Of a DNA stretch of 64,000 bases, positions 34,959-46,608 are shown one piece after another. Below the pieces are notes generated by a model. It did no database searches, was not told the DNA's origin, and worked only from the letters and a program-made list of their open reading frames with translations. The position numbers and the translations under genes are program-made. Origin of the DNA: Symmetrospora coprosmae (taxonomy: Eukaryota; Basidiomycota; Cystobasidiomycetes; Symmetrosporaceae); contig VUYT01000003.1 in assembly GCA_008802785.1 (NCBI GenBank), positions 124,001 to 188,000 on the forward strand. The letters run 5' to 3'. Every line of letters begins with the position of its first letter. Within the stretch, counting starts at the first letter, position 1.

Positions 34959-36225
34959 ATGTCTGCGACTCCGTTGCACGACCAAGACTACCTGTCGCAG
35001 TTGGCGAGGGTCGATGGAAGTCGACGTCCAAGGGGAAAGACGGTCAGGGGCACGACCTCTGCACGCGGCAATGGTGTGTGCTGCTCATTTTCGGTTCGTG
35101 TTTTGCGATAGATGCTAAGTCTACTACATACACGCTTTCAGTGCACATAGGGGGCATACGTGCCGGAGGCCCTCAGACCGGCACACGGGAGCGTCCGGCG
35201 ACACCGGTCTTTGAGCAAGCGGACCAGGCACCCTTGCCGAGCGAGCAGGCAGCGGCAAGATCGCCGACTCCGCCGTCTTCATCACCGATGTCGAGCAGGA
35301 TGCGCGCGTACCCGCAGAGCGCGCAAGTGCGCATTCGGGTGGACGAGGAGGAGGACGAGGAGGAGGAGGACGCGGAGGAGGACCAGCCACAGGGCATGCC
35401 GACGGAGCGAATGGACGGCGGATCAGGCTCGTCTGATTCAGCCTCGCCAGAGAGGCTCTCGTCGGGTCGGGGCGGTCGCCTGCGGGGGAGGGTGTCGACG
35501 CCAGAGTCGTCGATGGAGGTGCTGACGGCCCAGGGTACGTCAGGACACGAGCGCGCCTGTCACAGGTCGAGCTGACGCTCTTTCATACGATACGCTCTTC
35601 TCGCAGCCGCAGAACCAGCCGTCTTTGCCGCTGCCGCGAGAACTACCGTCGGTCCTGCGGCGAATCGGATGGCTTCGCCGAGGAAGCGACGGCGGGCCGG
35701 GTCTGTCGCATCGCCGGACGGGTCACCGGCGCGACAAGGCCGCAAGTGGCACGCAGAACCGGCCATGGCGCAAGACCGGGCAGCCGCCGGGCAGCGCAGC
35801 TTAAGCGGCCAGGGCGACGCGCAGGATCGCGGACGAGCGCGGAGGGGAAATGACCCCTCGACCAGCTACGGGGCCAAGATTCAAGGTGCGGGTCCCTTCA
35901 GCAGGCAAAGGTGCAAACCGGTGGGGTTCCCGAGGAAGACGGAGGGGCAAGACAAAGACGCCGAACGCTACGAGCAGTGGCGAGTGCCGAAGACGGCGGA
36001 GGAGCAGACCTTTTCTAGCCCTACGGCATCCAAAGAGAAAGGCAATGTGAGTACCGACTTCTCCCCGGTATCCAGCTCCCGATGCTGACTATATTGACTC
36101 GATTCACGCCCTGTATCGTCCGAGCCGAACACCTCCAGATCGGTGGCACAAAGCCAGCGCCTGATCCCCAAATGGACCTGAATAACACGCGGGAGCGGTT
36201 CTTGGCATGTATGAAGGTTGTATGA
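34959..36225 (+). CDS. Disordered basic/acidic protein of unknown function
   Basis: Four exons (34959-35073, 35142-35534, 35607-36046 and 36139-36225) sum to 1035 bp, or 344 aa. The start is MSATPLHDQDYLSQLARVDG. The middle has an acidic run (DEEEDEEEEDAEED) and many Ser/Pro. A basic patch (ASPRKRRRAGSVASPDGSP) looks like a nuclear localisation signal with proline-directed phosphorylation sites. The C-terminus is more ordered (MDLNNTRERFLACMKVV). No domain is recognised. A nuclear location is inferred from composition only. All three introns have GT..AG ends and the frame closes cleanly, which supports a real gene. Confidence 0.55.
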
Positions 36226-36642
36226 GAGCATTGCCGCAATCTGGTCAAATTCGTAAATCGTTCCACTAAGGAATGTTGGTTTGCGTATCGGGAAGGAACG
36301 TCGAGATAGCAATTGTTGTGCAGAAGCCATTTCGACTGGAAAAATGCTGGAACCACCTCAAAGCTTGTGTCTGAGTACGAGCATACTTCAGAAGACAACT
36401 CTTCCATCTTCGGCCCTTCGGGACGGCTTGCGACCTGGCTGTTGGCAAGTGTCGTGGCGGGGGTGGAGACGGCCGTATCTCGGGGAGGAGGAGACTTTCT
36501 GAGACGCAGATGGTCTCAAACAATGCGGAAGGGCTGTATTACATGCTTGCGAGGCAAAACGCTGCCAAAAAGAGATCTCGCGACCGCGAGGGCCACTCGC
36601 CACACGGGACTTTACGTAGACACTCCTGCATGTAACACGATG
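36226..36642. other. Intergenic, tRNA 3' flank
   Basis: No gene is seen. An A5 run at 36567-36571 gives a T5 on the minus strand about 70 nt beyond the tRNA 3' end and could serve as the RNA polymerase III terminator. Confidence 0.35.
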
Positions 36643-36714
36643 GGCCGGATGACGGGATTGAACCGCCGCGCTCTGCATTACAAGTGCAGCGCTCTCCCAC
36701 TGAGCTAATCCGGC
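36643..36714 (-). tRNA. tRNA-Thr (anticodon UGU)
   Basis: A complete 72-nt cloverleaf on the minus strand, without intron. The acceptor stem is GCCGGAT/ATCCGGC, the D arm GCTC..GAGC, the anticodon stem CTGCA/TGCAG around the loop CTTGTAA (anticodon TGT), and the T arm GGCGG TTCAATC CCGTC with a good B box. CCA is not encoded beyond what the discriminator context gives by chance. Confidence 0.93.
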
Positions 36715-37015
36715 GAAGCTGCGTCGCTTTGTGGGCGTGAGCAATGCATTCACAAATGCCCCAGCTCAAAGGCCCTTCACGCCCTACCGAAGCCGCTTTT
36801 CGACACCTCTGACACGCCCACCATCTTCTCCTGCTTCTTGCGCGTAGACTGGTCTGTATTTCGAAGCAGAGCGATAGATACAGCCTGAGATATCATCAAT
36901 CTCCGTTGACGACCCGATGTAGGTCCGCCCGACCCGATACATTCTCCGTAGCCGACCTCGGGACCATCCCGAGCGTCTTCAATCATATGAGCCGCGTGGC
37001 ATCTACGAGGATTAC

Positions 37016-37713
37016 TCAGCCTGTGCTAGTGTGTACATCAGACGCATCTGCCTCCGCCTTTGCCTTCTTCCTCTGCTTCTTCGGCTTCGCTTCCGCCACC
37101 GCCACCTTGTTCTGCCTCTTCCTGCGCGCCTCCTCTATCATCTCGTCCGCAAAGTTGTCGTCCTCCTCTTGCTTCGTCTCCTGCTTTCGCTTTCGTATTG
37201 GTTCGTCGAATGCGGCGGGCTTCCGGAACCCTTCCGGCTTTGCAGGTTTCGCAGGTTTGGCGATTTCGTCTGCTTCCATCTCTTCTTTCTCGGTGCCAGA
37301 GGCCGCTGTGCGCTTGCTCGGCTCGTCTTCCTCCTGTAGACCCAGTGTCAGCCATGCTCGATCCATGAAAGCGTACGACGCACCTGCACGCCAAAGCTCA
37401 TCCTCCCGGACGTGTTGCTCGAGACACCACCCTCGACCCCATACGCACTCGACAGGATCGGAAAGGCGAGGTAGGACGACTCGACAGTCACAGCACTATC
37501 GCATGCATCAGCGACGTCCATTCCGTCAACCGCGCCCACTCACGGCCTGACGTATTTCGACGTCGACGCCCTCGGGAACGGCGAGTCTTCCTCGTCGACT
37601 TTCGCAACGGGCACCTCGACAGGAGGAGCAACAGGAGCGGCCGCCGCCTTCTTCTGCGCCGCCCTCTGCATAAACTTCAGCCCAAGCGTATTCCCAGAAA
37701 GTGAAGGAGCCAT
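37016..37713 (-). CDS. MPP6: MPP6 homologue, nuclear RNA exosome cofactor
   Basis: Expected to bind the nuclear exosome and help recruit the Mtr4 helicase for RNA surveillance and rRNA processing. Three exons (37713-37544, 37495-37384 and 37333-37016) sum to 600 bp, or 199 aa. The N-terminal motif GLKFMQRAAQKK is the MPP6/MPHOSPH6 signature for exosome binding, and GRMSFG in the middle is a second conserved element. The C-terminal half is charged and Lys-rich (EEARRKRQNK). Both introns are about 50 bp. Its 5' end faces the stop of the STB6-like gene only 28 bp away, both on the minus strand. Confidence 0.8.
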
Positions 37714-37740
37714 GTTTGCGTGTTGGTACAACATCAACCC

Positions 37741-40645
37741 TCAACTCGGGAGGTACCGCGAGCAGGCGTCTCGGACATAGTACAGATACTTCATGAACGT
37801 CTCGGCATTCTCGAGGAACCTGCGTGCCCCGGTCCCTCCACTCGGATTCTGGGCCATTGTCGCCAATCCCACCACTATTGCCCCGCTCTTGCTCCCAATC
37901 TTCCCTTCCAGGGACCGCTCGAAATCCTGCACCTCGTGAATCTTTTCCTCCAGCACCGTCTGCGCGTACGACAACCGCTCGGCACCAATCGCCAGACTGA
38001 GTACAGTCTCCTCAACGTCATCATTCGTCGAGGACTCCCGCCTAGACCCTATGGTCGGATTCGACGTTGTGAACGAGTCGATGTCCCGCACAAGCTCCTT
38101 CGACCGATTCCACAGCTCATTCACCTTGTGTTGCCGTTGCCGGAGGGAGGGGACAATCTTGGCCAGCGCGTTCTCGTACGCGGCGTCCACCGCCTGTACA
38201 GGAGTCAGCCTTGTCTAGAGATGCTGACCGACCCCACCCACCTTCAACGCCTCGACCAGCTTCTCCAGCTGTTGCTCCCGCTTACGCAGCTCGTGATACG
38301 TCGCATGCAGATCAACGTCAAGCTTCATCCGCCGAGCCGACATGATCTTGTCGAAGGCTGGCGTATCCCGCGCACAATTGTAGCTGTGCCGCCGGGAGCG
38401 CTTCTCGTCCGTGAGCAGATCACGCTGCATCGCCTCACTGGCACGCACAGTCGGACTGTCCGGCTTGACTTGCGTCTCGGTCGCGGCTCGACGCATGCTG
38501 GGAGCCTGCAAGGCTCGCGCTTGTAGGAAGGCAGGGTCTTGCCCATCGAATGGATCCAGTTGGGCAGAGGCAGCTCCGGGGGACGAAGCACGAGATAGAG
38601 AGCCACGCGACGCGGAGGGAGAGTATCGTCCGTGCAGTGAGTCACCAAGCATTGCTGCGAGGAACGAGTCAGCCGTGCTCGACGCGCTGAGAGTATGGTC
38701 CGCTCACATTGGTAGCCATACGGGCTCTCATAGGTCTCGGCCATCCTGAGCATAACATCTCAAATCAGCCAAGTTCCCATTCAACGAGAACCGTGCACCC
38801 ACGTCGGCAATGGCGCACTCCGCCTCATCCGCGCCACATCATCCTCGTGGTCATGGCCAGACCGGCCAGCCGCCTTGTCAATCAGGCTGAACGACGAGTT
38901 AGCGCAGCGATAGCCCAGGCTCTGGGCACAGACCTACCCTGTCACACCCCCGCCAATCCTTCTCTTTCCCCGAGTGACGCCCCGCAAGAGCTTCCCACCG
39001 AGACCCGTCTCGTCCTCACTGTCCGTCACGAGGATGTTGGGCGCACTGTCGTCGGCACCACTCCTCCTCATCGTGCCCGTGCTCGTGGCCAAACTCGAGC
39101 CCAGCTTGTCCTTCCTCAGCTTGCCCTTCCACAGGTACACCACAGACGGCACGTCGCTCCCGGACATGGTCTGGACAGTCGACGCAAAGGCATTGATGTC
39201 CGTCATCTCATCCTCGAACACAGTTCCCCGATGCGCGTGCGTGCCGCCCTCGCCGCGGATGTCGTCCAGTCGGTGCCGGATAGCGCGCTTCAGCGACTCC
39301 TTCGTTGTACGCGAGTACTGCTGTCGGAGGTGCGCGATGCCGCCGGCGCTGAGATACGCAGAGTCTGGCGCTGATCGCGTACTCCGCATAAAGCCGTCGT
39401 ACGCCCGGAGGAACGCTGCTCGGTCTTCGAAAGGGTCTGAAGGGACGTGGCTGATGCCCATTGTGAGCAGGCGGCATCGCACAGACATGACGATGGTCAG
39501 GAGGGCGGTAAGAGTCGTGCCAGACAGGATGTTCTCGCCGAGCTGTGGCAAAAGTCAGTCAGCCAGGGTTGAAATGCAGCTTGTGCCGACCACAGAGACT
39601 CACATCCGCTTGGAGCAACGGCTCTGCAACCTCCATCTGCCAGGTTGCAAGTCCCGCCACGGTGGCATCGCAGACTCCACATCGTTAAGGAGTGCTCTGT
39701 GTCAGGAAGGCACACAAACTCCATCAATCTCGACTTGCACTCACTGAGGCCGTCTGGCTCGTGCAGCAGGCGATGGTCCCCAGCTAGCGGGCCCATGTTG
39801 AACAGCGCCAGTGCGGCTTGTACCAGCTTGATCAGACTCAGAACAGTCAATGTGAATGTTGCGGGGCTTGAAGTAATGCTGGGCAGCCGGTATGCCTGCA
39901 AGAGGCGTTCCTGTTGTGAGGGACTGCAGAAACAGGCAGCCGGCTCAGCGGCCCCTCCTGCATGTAATCCACTTGTATCCCTCGACACACCTTGGATCGC
40001 TCAACGACAGGCCACCCCGCCCGCCGCAACCCAGCCTGCGCAGGTTGATGTTCGTGTAGAGCGCATCGCGGGCATGGGCAAAGTAACCGTCTGGGATGAG
40101 GACGATGGACAGGTCCGAGCGAAAACCAAGGAGCGATACGACGAGGACAAAGCCAATGGCCGTCTGCTTGGGTCGCGCACCGACTGTGCGCGCTCGAGTG
40201 AGCGTGCGGTCCCAGATGGCCGAGCGTTCGTCGGGAGAGCCGGCTCGGGGTGTGAGGACGTCCACGCTGATCTGGACGGGGCCCGACGAAGAGACTTAGC
40301 CAATGCTTCAATGCTCACGATTAGATGGTCGCACCTTGTGCGAGGGGTCCTGCGTAGGCACGACTATCGTGGATATGTTCTTCGAGCGGTCGACGACCCT
40401 GACAGGCATTGGATTCGACCGGGACGTGTCCGAAAAGGGCATCCCATAAGCCTGCTGAGAGAGAAAGCGCTATGCAGCTGCGCATAGCTCGCCATAACCC
40501 ACCACTGCTCCACTGCGAACAGCTGGTACTCGGACAGGGTGAGACCCTTCTTGACGAGCTCAAAGTCGCGCTGGAGGATCCCGTCGTGATTGGGATTGTC
40601 CGTCGAGGGGACCACCAGAAGGAACGGATTGGCCAGATCTCTCAT
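37741..40645 (-). CDS. STB6-like protein (Sin3-interacting family)
   Basis: The conserved blocks of the fungal STB6/STB2 family appear in order: LTLSEYQLFAVEQW near the N-terminus; VVDRSKN and VVPTQDPSHK in the second exon; then SDLSIVLIPDG with NINLRRLGCGGRGGLSL; then FTLTVLSLIKLVQAALALF; and a long C-terminal part ending in a coiled-coil region (ERLSYAQTVLEEKIHEVQDF). Introns placed with fair confidence include 40272-40334 and one from a GTGTGTC donor near 39990 to about 39931. Others, at about 40500, 39700, 39540, 38900, 38700 and 38200, are visible but not fixed. The start is the ATG at 40645. Yeast STB proteins were found as Sin3 partners; the molecular role is not established, so function here is only by family. 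Confidence 0.65.
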
Positions 40646-41469
40646 TCTTGCTACAGCCGGGTTGCATCAGACATGCTCGTTCTGCGAAGCGATGTCGTCG
40701 GTGTCAGTCTTCGTGAGTGGGCCGAGAAGGGACATGTATATCGGGCTCTGCCCCAGGACGTCATGCACCTTGCCGTTCGGACAACTCGAGCAGTAACGGC
40801 AATGACTCGGCTCTAGCTTTGTGCATGCTGGCTACTTCGCAAGCACAAGTGTGAGACAGCTACATCATTATCCGACGGTCCTGCTTCTGCACGCCGCCAG
40901 CACGTCTCGCCGCCAGCACGTCTCGCCGCCGCGCTGGATAGCATCGCCGCCGACGCGTGAGGGACGAAAGGACATGGTAGACCGACAGCCAGCCGTATCT
41001 CTGGGGAAGGGTCAGACAGCGATGCGAGTGGTCCGATGATCCGCTTGCCCAAGGAGGAGGCACGCTGCATACAGCAAGCCATGGGGCACGAGCAGGCGTG
41101 GCGGTCTAAGCAGATGCGAGAGAGGACAGCAGCAGCAAGAGGCGGAGTCCACAAAGCTGCAGGCCCTTGCAGTCATCCAGTGGTGCTCGTGCACCGCCGG
41201 CAGCTGCACACTGCGGCGTGCACTGTATGCTGTCCCTGCCCCATGCATGCCGTCCTGCTCGGCGCGACCGCTGGCAGGGTTGCGAATGAAACCAGGTCGG
41301 GAATGAGCATCCGAAGAACGCTCCCGAGCTAGTCGCAAGCGCGACGTCGCAAGGGCAGAGGGGGACCCAGAGTGCACACTCGTCCTCTTCTCTCCAATCC
41401 AATCCGCATTGGGGCGCTTGCTGTGGTACGGTCGGTCCTACCCGAGTTGCACACGCCCGCCAGGCCTCG
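40646..41469. other. Intergenic, divergent promoters
   Basis: This separates the STB6-like and Ser-rich genes. A short imperfect direct repeat (CGCCAGCACGTCTCGCCG) occurs twice at about 40895-40930. No gene or structured RNA is recognised. Confidence 0.35.
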
Positions 41470-44448
41470 ATGAGCAAGATGGCGGCCATCCCAGCACCGC
41501 CGTTGGACTTTCTCTCCCCGCCCATCTCGCATCTGGATCCACAATCGCCATTCCCCTGCACGCCCTCGACGCTCGGCGGGTCATCCCCGCTCGCGGGCGC
41601 CGAAGGGCAGTACTTCAGCTCGCTACACAACGGCCACCATTCAATCGTCTTCAGCGCAGCTCTCGGTGGCACAAATGACGCGCGAGGTTCACCCAGTCGC
41701 CATCAGGTCCACTCGTCGCATCTGTCCGGCCTGCACCAGGCGGCTGCCGCGCCCACCTCTCTAGGCCACCGGCAGGGAGCAGGAGACACCTCTCAGCTCG
41801 GCCATGGCAAGTCTCGCTCACCGTTGGCTAATGCAGCCAGTGACAGAGAGCTCGCGAGGTCTGGGTCCGTTGGGACCATCTCGTCCTCGCCGACCTCGAC
41901 GCTCGCGTCTTCCCCGCGGATACCGCACTCGATCTCGTCCCCGTCTATGCCGGGCTCGGTTGATGTCTCGCCCGAGCACGACCTTTCGTCCAGCCTGCGG
42001 CGGCACTGTCAGTCCTCCTCCTTCTCGACGCTGGGCGGCGCGTCGAGCCAGATGCGAAGCCACGCCAGCGCAGCCAGCATCCCCATCATTCTTGCAGGGC
42101 TGGGCATGCGAGAGTCAATGGCGCGAGTGCAGGAGTCGCCTCCGAGCAGGAACATTGTGGGAGCGAGCGCGAGCGGACGCTCAATGCGCAGTACCGGAGA
42201 CTCGGACGCCGCCTGGAAAAATGGGCACGGGCTTGGCCTAGGCATCCTCGATGCGCCCATCGAGCTGCGTGCAGAGAAGGCACTTGATGCAGGCGGTAAG
42301 GTTGCCCGTGCTTCTTGGCACGGGAATGTACGCAAGAGCGGTTGTTGACGCCACTTGGCCGCTTCACACAGCTCATGCGCACGCTGCGTCTCCCCGTGAC
42401 CTGGACGCCGGAGCTCAGGACGAAGATGCCAGTTCGTCCATCGGCACAATTCACAATGAGCTTGGAGCTTCGAGGCACGGTCACGTATCGAACGTCGGTC
42501 CTCGGCGTCGCAGCTCGGCCTCCTCCAGTACATCGAGTCAAAAAGAGCGCATGGATCGTGCCGGCTCGTGGACATCATCCCTTCTCTCGGTTGGTCAAGA
42601 GTCGGCAGCGAGCAGCGTCCTCCCTACGCCAGAGCCCTCGCCGCGTGCTGTGTTGTTCGGACAGCCAAAGGCATCGATGTCGCCGGTGCATCTGCCTACC
42701 GTCGAAGAGCAAGCAGTACAGGCGGCAGTAGCGCCCGAGTCCGAGGTCCTAGCCAGCCTGCGCCAAGAGGCTAGCAACCCGGCGAACACCCGCTCAGCAT
42801 CTGTCAACTCTGACTTCTCCATTTCGGCATACGACTACTCGCCTATGCTCGGACACCAAAAGCCGAGAGGAGACAGCGCACATCTGCGCACTGTGCCTGG
42901 GACGCGCTTCAGCAGCGAGAGCCCCGCGCCGGTGCGCCTTGTCGAACAAGATGGAGACGTTCAGCGCCTGCAAGCAGGATCTAGCGCGTCCAGCGCGCCT
43001 TCGCGCAGAAGCTCCGCACAGACCGCGGGCTCGACGTCCGAGTCTGTCCGTTCTGCCCAAGGCACCTCATGTTCCGTAAAGATGGGCGGACTGTCTGGAC
43101 TCGGCGCGGCAAGAGAGATGAAGGAGCAAATCAAAGGCCGCCGTCGGGCAGCCACCATCTCGAACGCGGACCACCTCACTGACGATCAGACGGTAGCTCG
43201 ACGGCAGTCCTCACCGCCTACAAGCACCCCTGCCCGATTCCAGGCACAGCACAATCTCGCTCATGGCACTATATCAGCTCGTCAGCGGTCGCTCTTTCTG
43301 GGCGATCGCCCACGGACAGCCAACGACCGAGCGCCGTGCTCGCCTCTGTCAAGGCTGACGTTTGGGACTGACCGGCCGCGCGGCACCACTGCATCAGACA
43401 AGGGTATTGCTAGTGCGCTGCATAGCACCGACTATATCTTCGCGCATGCGTATGGACCAGCGCCGCCCCGCTCGGCAAACAGCAGCAAGGCTGGCTCGCG
43501 TCCTGGCACAAGCACGGGCAAAGCACTTGGCGGCATTGTGGCTTCGTCTTTCGGCCTCATCAGTCCAGCCGGGGATCACCGGTCGGTGTACAGTGGAGGC
43601 TCGCAGAGCTCATCCGTGGACGATCCCTCGCACGCGTCTGATGAGGCGCGGTTGCTCGGCACCGGGTCAGTGCGGTCACGTAGCCGTTCGACCTCGAGCT
43701 ATGCCTCGAGCACTGCCCGGCTTGTCGGAGGTGCACAAGGACCACAGCCGGCCGATGAGTGGACGGGTCCGCCGCAGTTTTTCTCGCTTAGCATCGACCA
43801 GGAAGCGTTCCGCGAGATCTACCCGGTCTTCCGGCTGCACTCGGTCGACCCAACGGCTGCGAGCGTCGAGTACCTGCCCGCCGCAGGCCCTAGGCGGTGC
43901 TATCCGTTCCACCACGCCGCGATGGAGGTCCCGCCCATCCTCCGCAGCTTGAATGTCGTTGGCGCGGAGGATCGCGATTTCTTTGCGCGGCAGGCGGTGC
44001 TCCCCATCAAGCAGGAGGGCATCTACGAGGTGCGCGCAGAGGAGGGCAAGGCGAGGTACTGGTGGAAGTTCCGGTACACTGTCGGAGATCGCCTGAGCAT
44101 CATTGGCAAGGCGCTGCCGGGCGAGAAGGTGGGGTGCTTGCTCGCTCGCTTGCTGTCCTCTGCGTTTGAGGCGGATGCGTGTGCTGATGCAGCGCTACGT
44201 GCAGTCCATCACGCCTGTCTCGTTCACCTGCTCGATACAGCTGCTCAATCCTGCCAATGCCCGGAAGGTGACTCTCTTCCGTCGGCTTGCAGCCTGCTCT
44301 GTGTGCATTGCTGATCTGACCTAATCGATGATCTGTACCGGCTACGCAGAAACGGGTCCTCAATGGCCTCTATCGCTCAATGGCGTCCAGGGTCGAAGGG
44401 CTTCGAGTGGCCGACCTGCCGGCGGACTTTGTGCACGAGCGGAGATGA
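41470..44448 (+). CDS. Large Ser-rich protein with a conserved C-terminal domain, function unknown
   Basis: Four exons (41470-42295, 42372-44128, 44193-44267 and 44350-44448) sum to 2757 bp, or 918 aa. The first 740 residues are low-complexity, rich in Ser, Ala, Pro and Gly, with many possible phosphorylation sites. The C-terminal 170 residues look folded: PPQFFSLSIDQEAFREIYPV, then AVLPIKQEGIYEV, WWKFRYTVGDR and a final helical FTCSIQLLNPANARK stretch. I do not recognise the domain; the pattern of strands suggests a beta-rich fold. The start MSKMAAIPAPP is the first ATG in the frame. A signalling or scaffold role would be guesswork. Confidence 0.6.
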
Positions 44449-44654
44449 CACCGTGCGGGAGAAGCAGAGGGCGAGAGAAGAGGAGGAGGCTGAGGCTGTG
44501 GAGGGCATGCCTGCGTATGTGTTGTGTGACTGGGTGTACCGCATTTGCCGGAAATGCCGTCTCTTCGGCTGGGTCACGTTTTACAGTCCAGTCCCGGAGT
44601 GGGCGCTCTCGCTTCTCCTGCTCTTGCCCATCTCTGATATAGGATTTCGCCGCC

Positions 44655-46147
44655 ATGGTCAAGGCTCCCTCTGCAGAAGGGTTCAATGCCAGCAACCCGC
44701 TCACCCTCTTTGTGCCGAGCCCGCTGCACCCGGCCGCGTATGAGCGATGCGCCGAGCTCGGCATTGACGTGATGCTGCCATCAGACGAGCGCAGCAGGAC
44801 GTGGTGGGACTGTGAGCGAGTGCCCAAGGTCGAGCGACGGTGTCTGCTCGACCATGCTGAAGCGGCCGCGCATTGTCCGTCAGATGCGGACGGGATCGTG
44901 TTGAGGCAATCTTTTGTCGTCGGGAAAGATGATCTGCGCCGCGCAAAGAGGCTGAAGATTGTCGCTCGGACAGGTCCGGCTGGCTAGACTCGCACAGAGG
45001 ACTGGTGCACATTCACTGAAGAGCTTCCCCTCCACATCCTCCTCCTCCTCCTCCTCCTTCCCCCGCAACGCCCGACCCTTGCCTTTGCCGACCAGGCGTC
45101 GGATATGACATGAGTCAGTCACTACCCGCTCTCGAGACCCACTCCTTACCAGGCTGAGGCCTCCCCGTTCTCGGTGTCTCCTCCGGCACAGTCGACGTGC
45201 AGCAGTGTCGCGAGCTGGGAATCGCCGTCACCTACCTTCCGGGATGCAATGCGGAAGCGGTCGCTGAACTGACGCTATGCGTGGGTCACTGCTGCAACTA
45301 CCTCAGCACCACAGACAGTCGGAGCTGATATAGGCGCTGCTGCTGTACCATTTTGCGCAGCTCGCACTCTCGGTCTTGCGACGGACGAACGAGACGGACC
45401 GGCGCCTACGAGCCGGCGAATCAGTCCCATCCGTGCACAATCTTGGGCTGTCCCTTTTCGGCAAGACGGTTGGACTGGTTGGCATGGGTGATATTGCCCG
45501 CGAGGTCGCCAAGAAATTCAACTATGCCTCTTCGTGCAGGGTTCTCGTCTACTCTCCGACGTCCCCGCCGACACGGTGGACCAAGGCCTCGCCGAACCCG
45601 GACGAGACGATCCTGCCGCACGAGCGCGTGAGCAGCCTCGACGAGCTGCTCGAGCGCAGCGACGTTGTCTCGCTGCACTGCCCCGAGGTCCCAGAGACAC
45701 GGCGCATGATGTCGACGGAGCAGTTTGCGCGCATGAAGCCGACGGCCGTGTTTCTGAACCTAGGGAGGGGCGGGCTGGTCGACGAGGACGCGCTGATTGA
45801 GGCGTGTAGGACCAGGCGGATCTTCGGCGCGGGTGAGCGGCTTGGCCTTTCCGCCGTACGGTTGCCGCTGCTTCACAGAAGCTGACTGTGTCTCTGCAGG
45901 CCTCGACGTATTCGAGACGGAGCCCGTGTCCGCGGCGGCGTACGGCGAGACGCTCTTCAAGCTCGACAATGTCGTCACCGTCCCGCACATTGGCGCGTCG
46001 ACGATTGAGGTCGCCCGCGACACGACCATCACTGCTGTGGAGACGGCGTACGCTTACTGCCGGGGCGAAGGGTTTGGGAACAGCGCGCTCGTCAAGGAGA
46101 TGTCCGCGAAGGATCTCCTCGTACGTCAGGGCCCATCGAACAGTTGA
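44655..46147 (+). CDS. D-2-hydroxyacid dehydrogenase (SerA-like)
   Basis: An NAD-dependent oxidoreductase of the phosphoglycerate/2-hydroxyacid dehydrogenase family, cytosolic by lack of a targeting signal. The Rossmann motif is VGLVGMGDIA. Catalytic Arg (NLGRGGLVDEDAL), Glu (DVFETEP) and His (PHIGAST) are all present. Exons are 44655-44973, a tiny 45096-45113, 45192-45280, 45361-45832 and 45900-46147, totalling 1146 bp, or 381 aa. The 18-bp exon and its neighbours' donors (GTCCGG, GTCAGT) are the weakest part of the model, yet they restore ARTGVGYD and the frame. At the 3' end an alternative donor at 46121 could replace the last nine codons with another short tail. Substrate cannot be named. 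Confidence 0.8.
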
Positions 46148-46608
46148 AGGAGCTCGACGAGTAGGAATTGTTTGAGGAGGATCTCCGGGCAGCATCTTGC
46201 CTTGCACAGGAGCTCGACGGATTGGAGTCCGTCCATGGTTGTTGCGCATAGACTGCAATAGAACGGAGCGCAGCGTGTGTATGGCCGCAATGCATGCATT
46301 CCCTTGCAATATTGCCCGCCCCGCCTCCTCGGTGTCCCTTCCCTCCCTCCCTGCTCCCCTCCCGTCGTGCCTCGTGCACCTTGGCTCAGCTCCGCACGGG
46401 CGACCTGCGACCTGATAGGCAGAGATACGGGAGGACAGCAGCAGCAGCAGCAGCAGCAGCAGGGATCAGCCCGCCATGGTCAGTCGCGGCATCGCCTTCC
46501 AGGGCTGCGACTCTGCTGGAGCTGCTACTCGTAGGCAGGTCCATGCCATGCTGACGTCGATGGCGTATGCCATGTTCGCAGGCCCCCTCGCGACGAGCAG
46601 CGGCGCTG
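46148..46608. other. Intergenic with CAG repeat
   Basis: This is the promoter and leader of the myosin gene, with a (CAG)n run at about 46436-46463. An in-frame ATG at 46567 could extend the myosin by 14 residues, so the exact start is uncertain. Confidence 0.4.
46436..46463. repeat. (CAG)n trinucleotide repeat
   Basis: About nine units in the presumed 5' leader of the myosin gene, not in a recognised coding frame. Confidence 0.75.
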
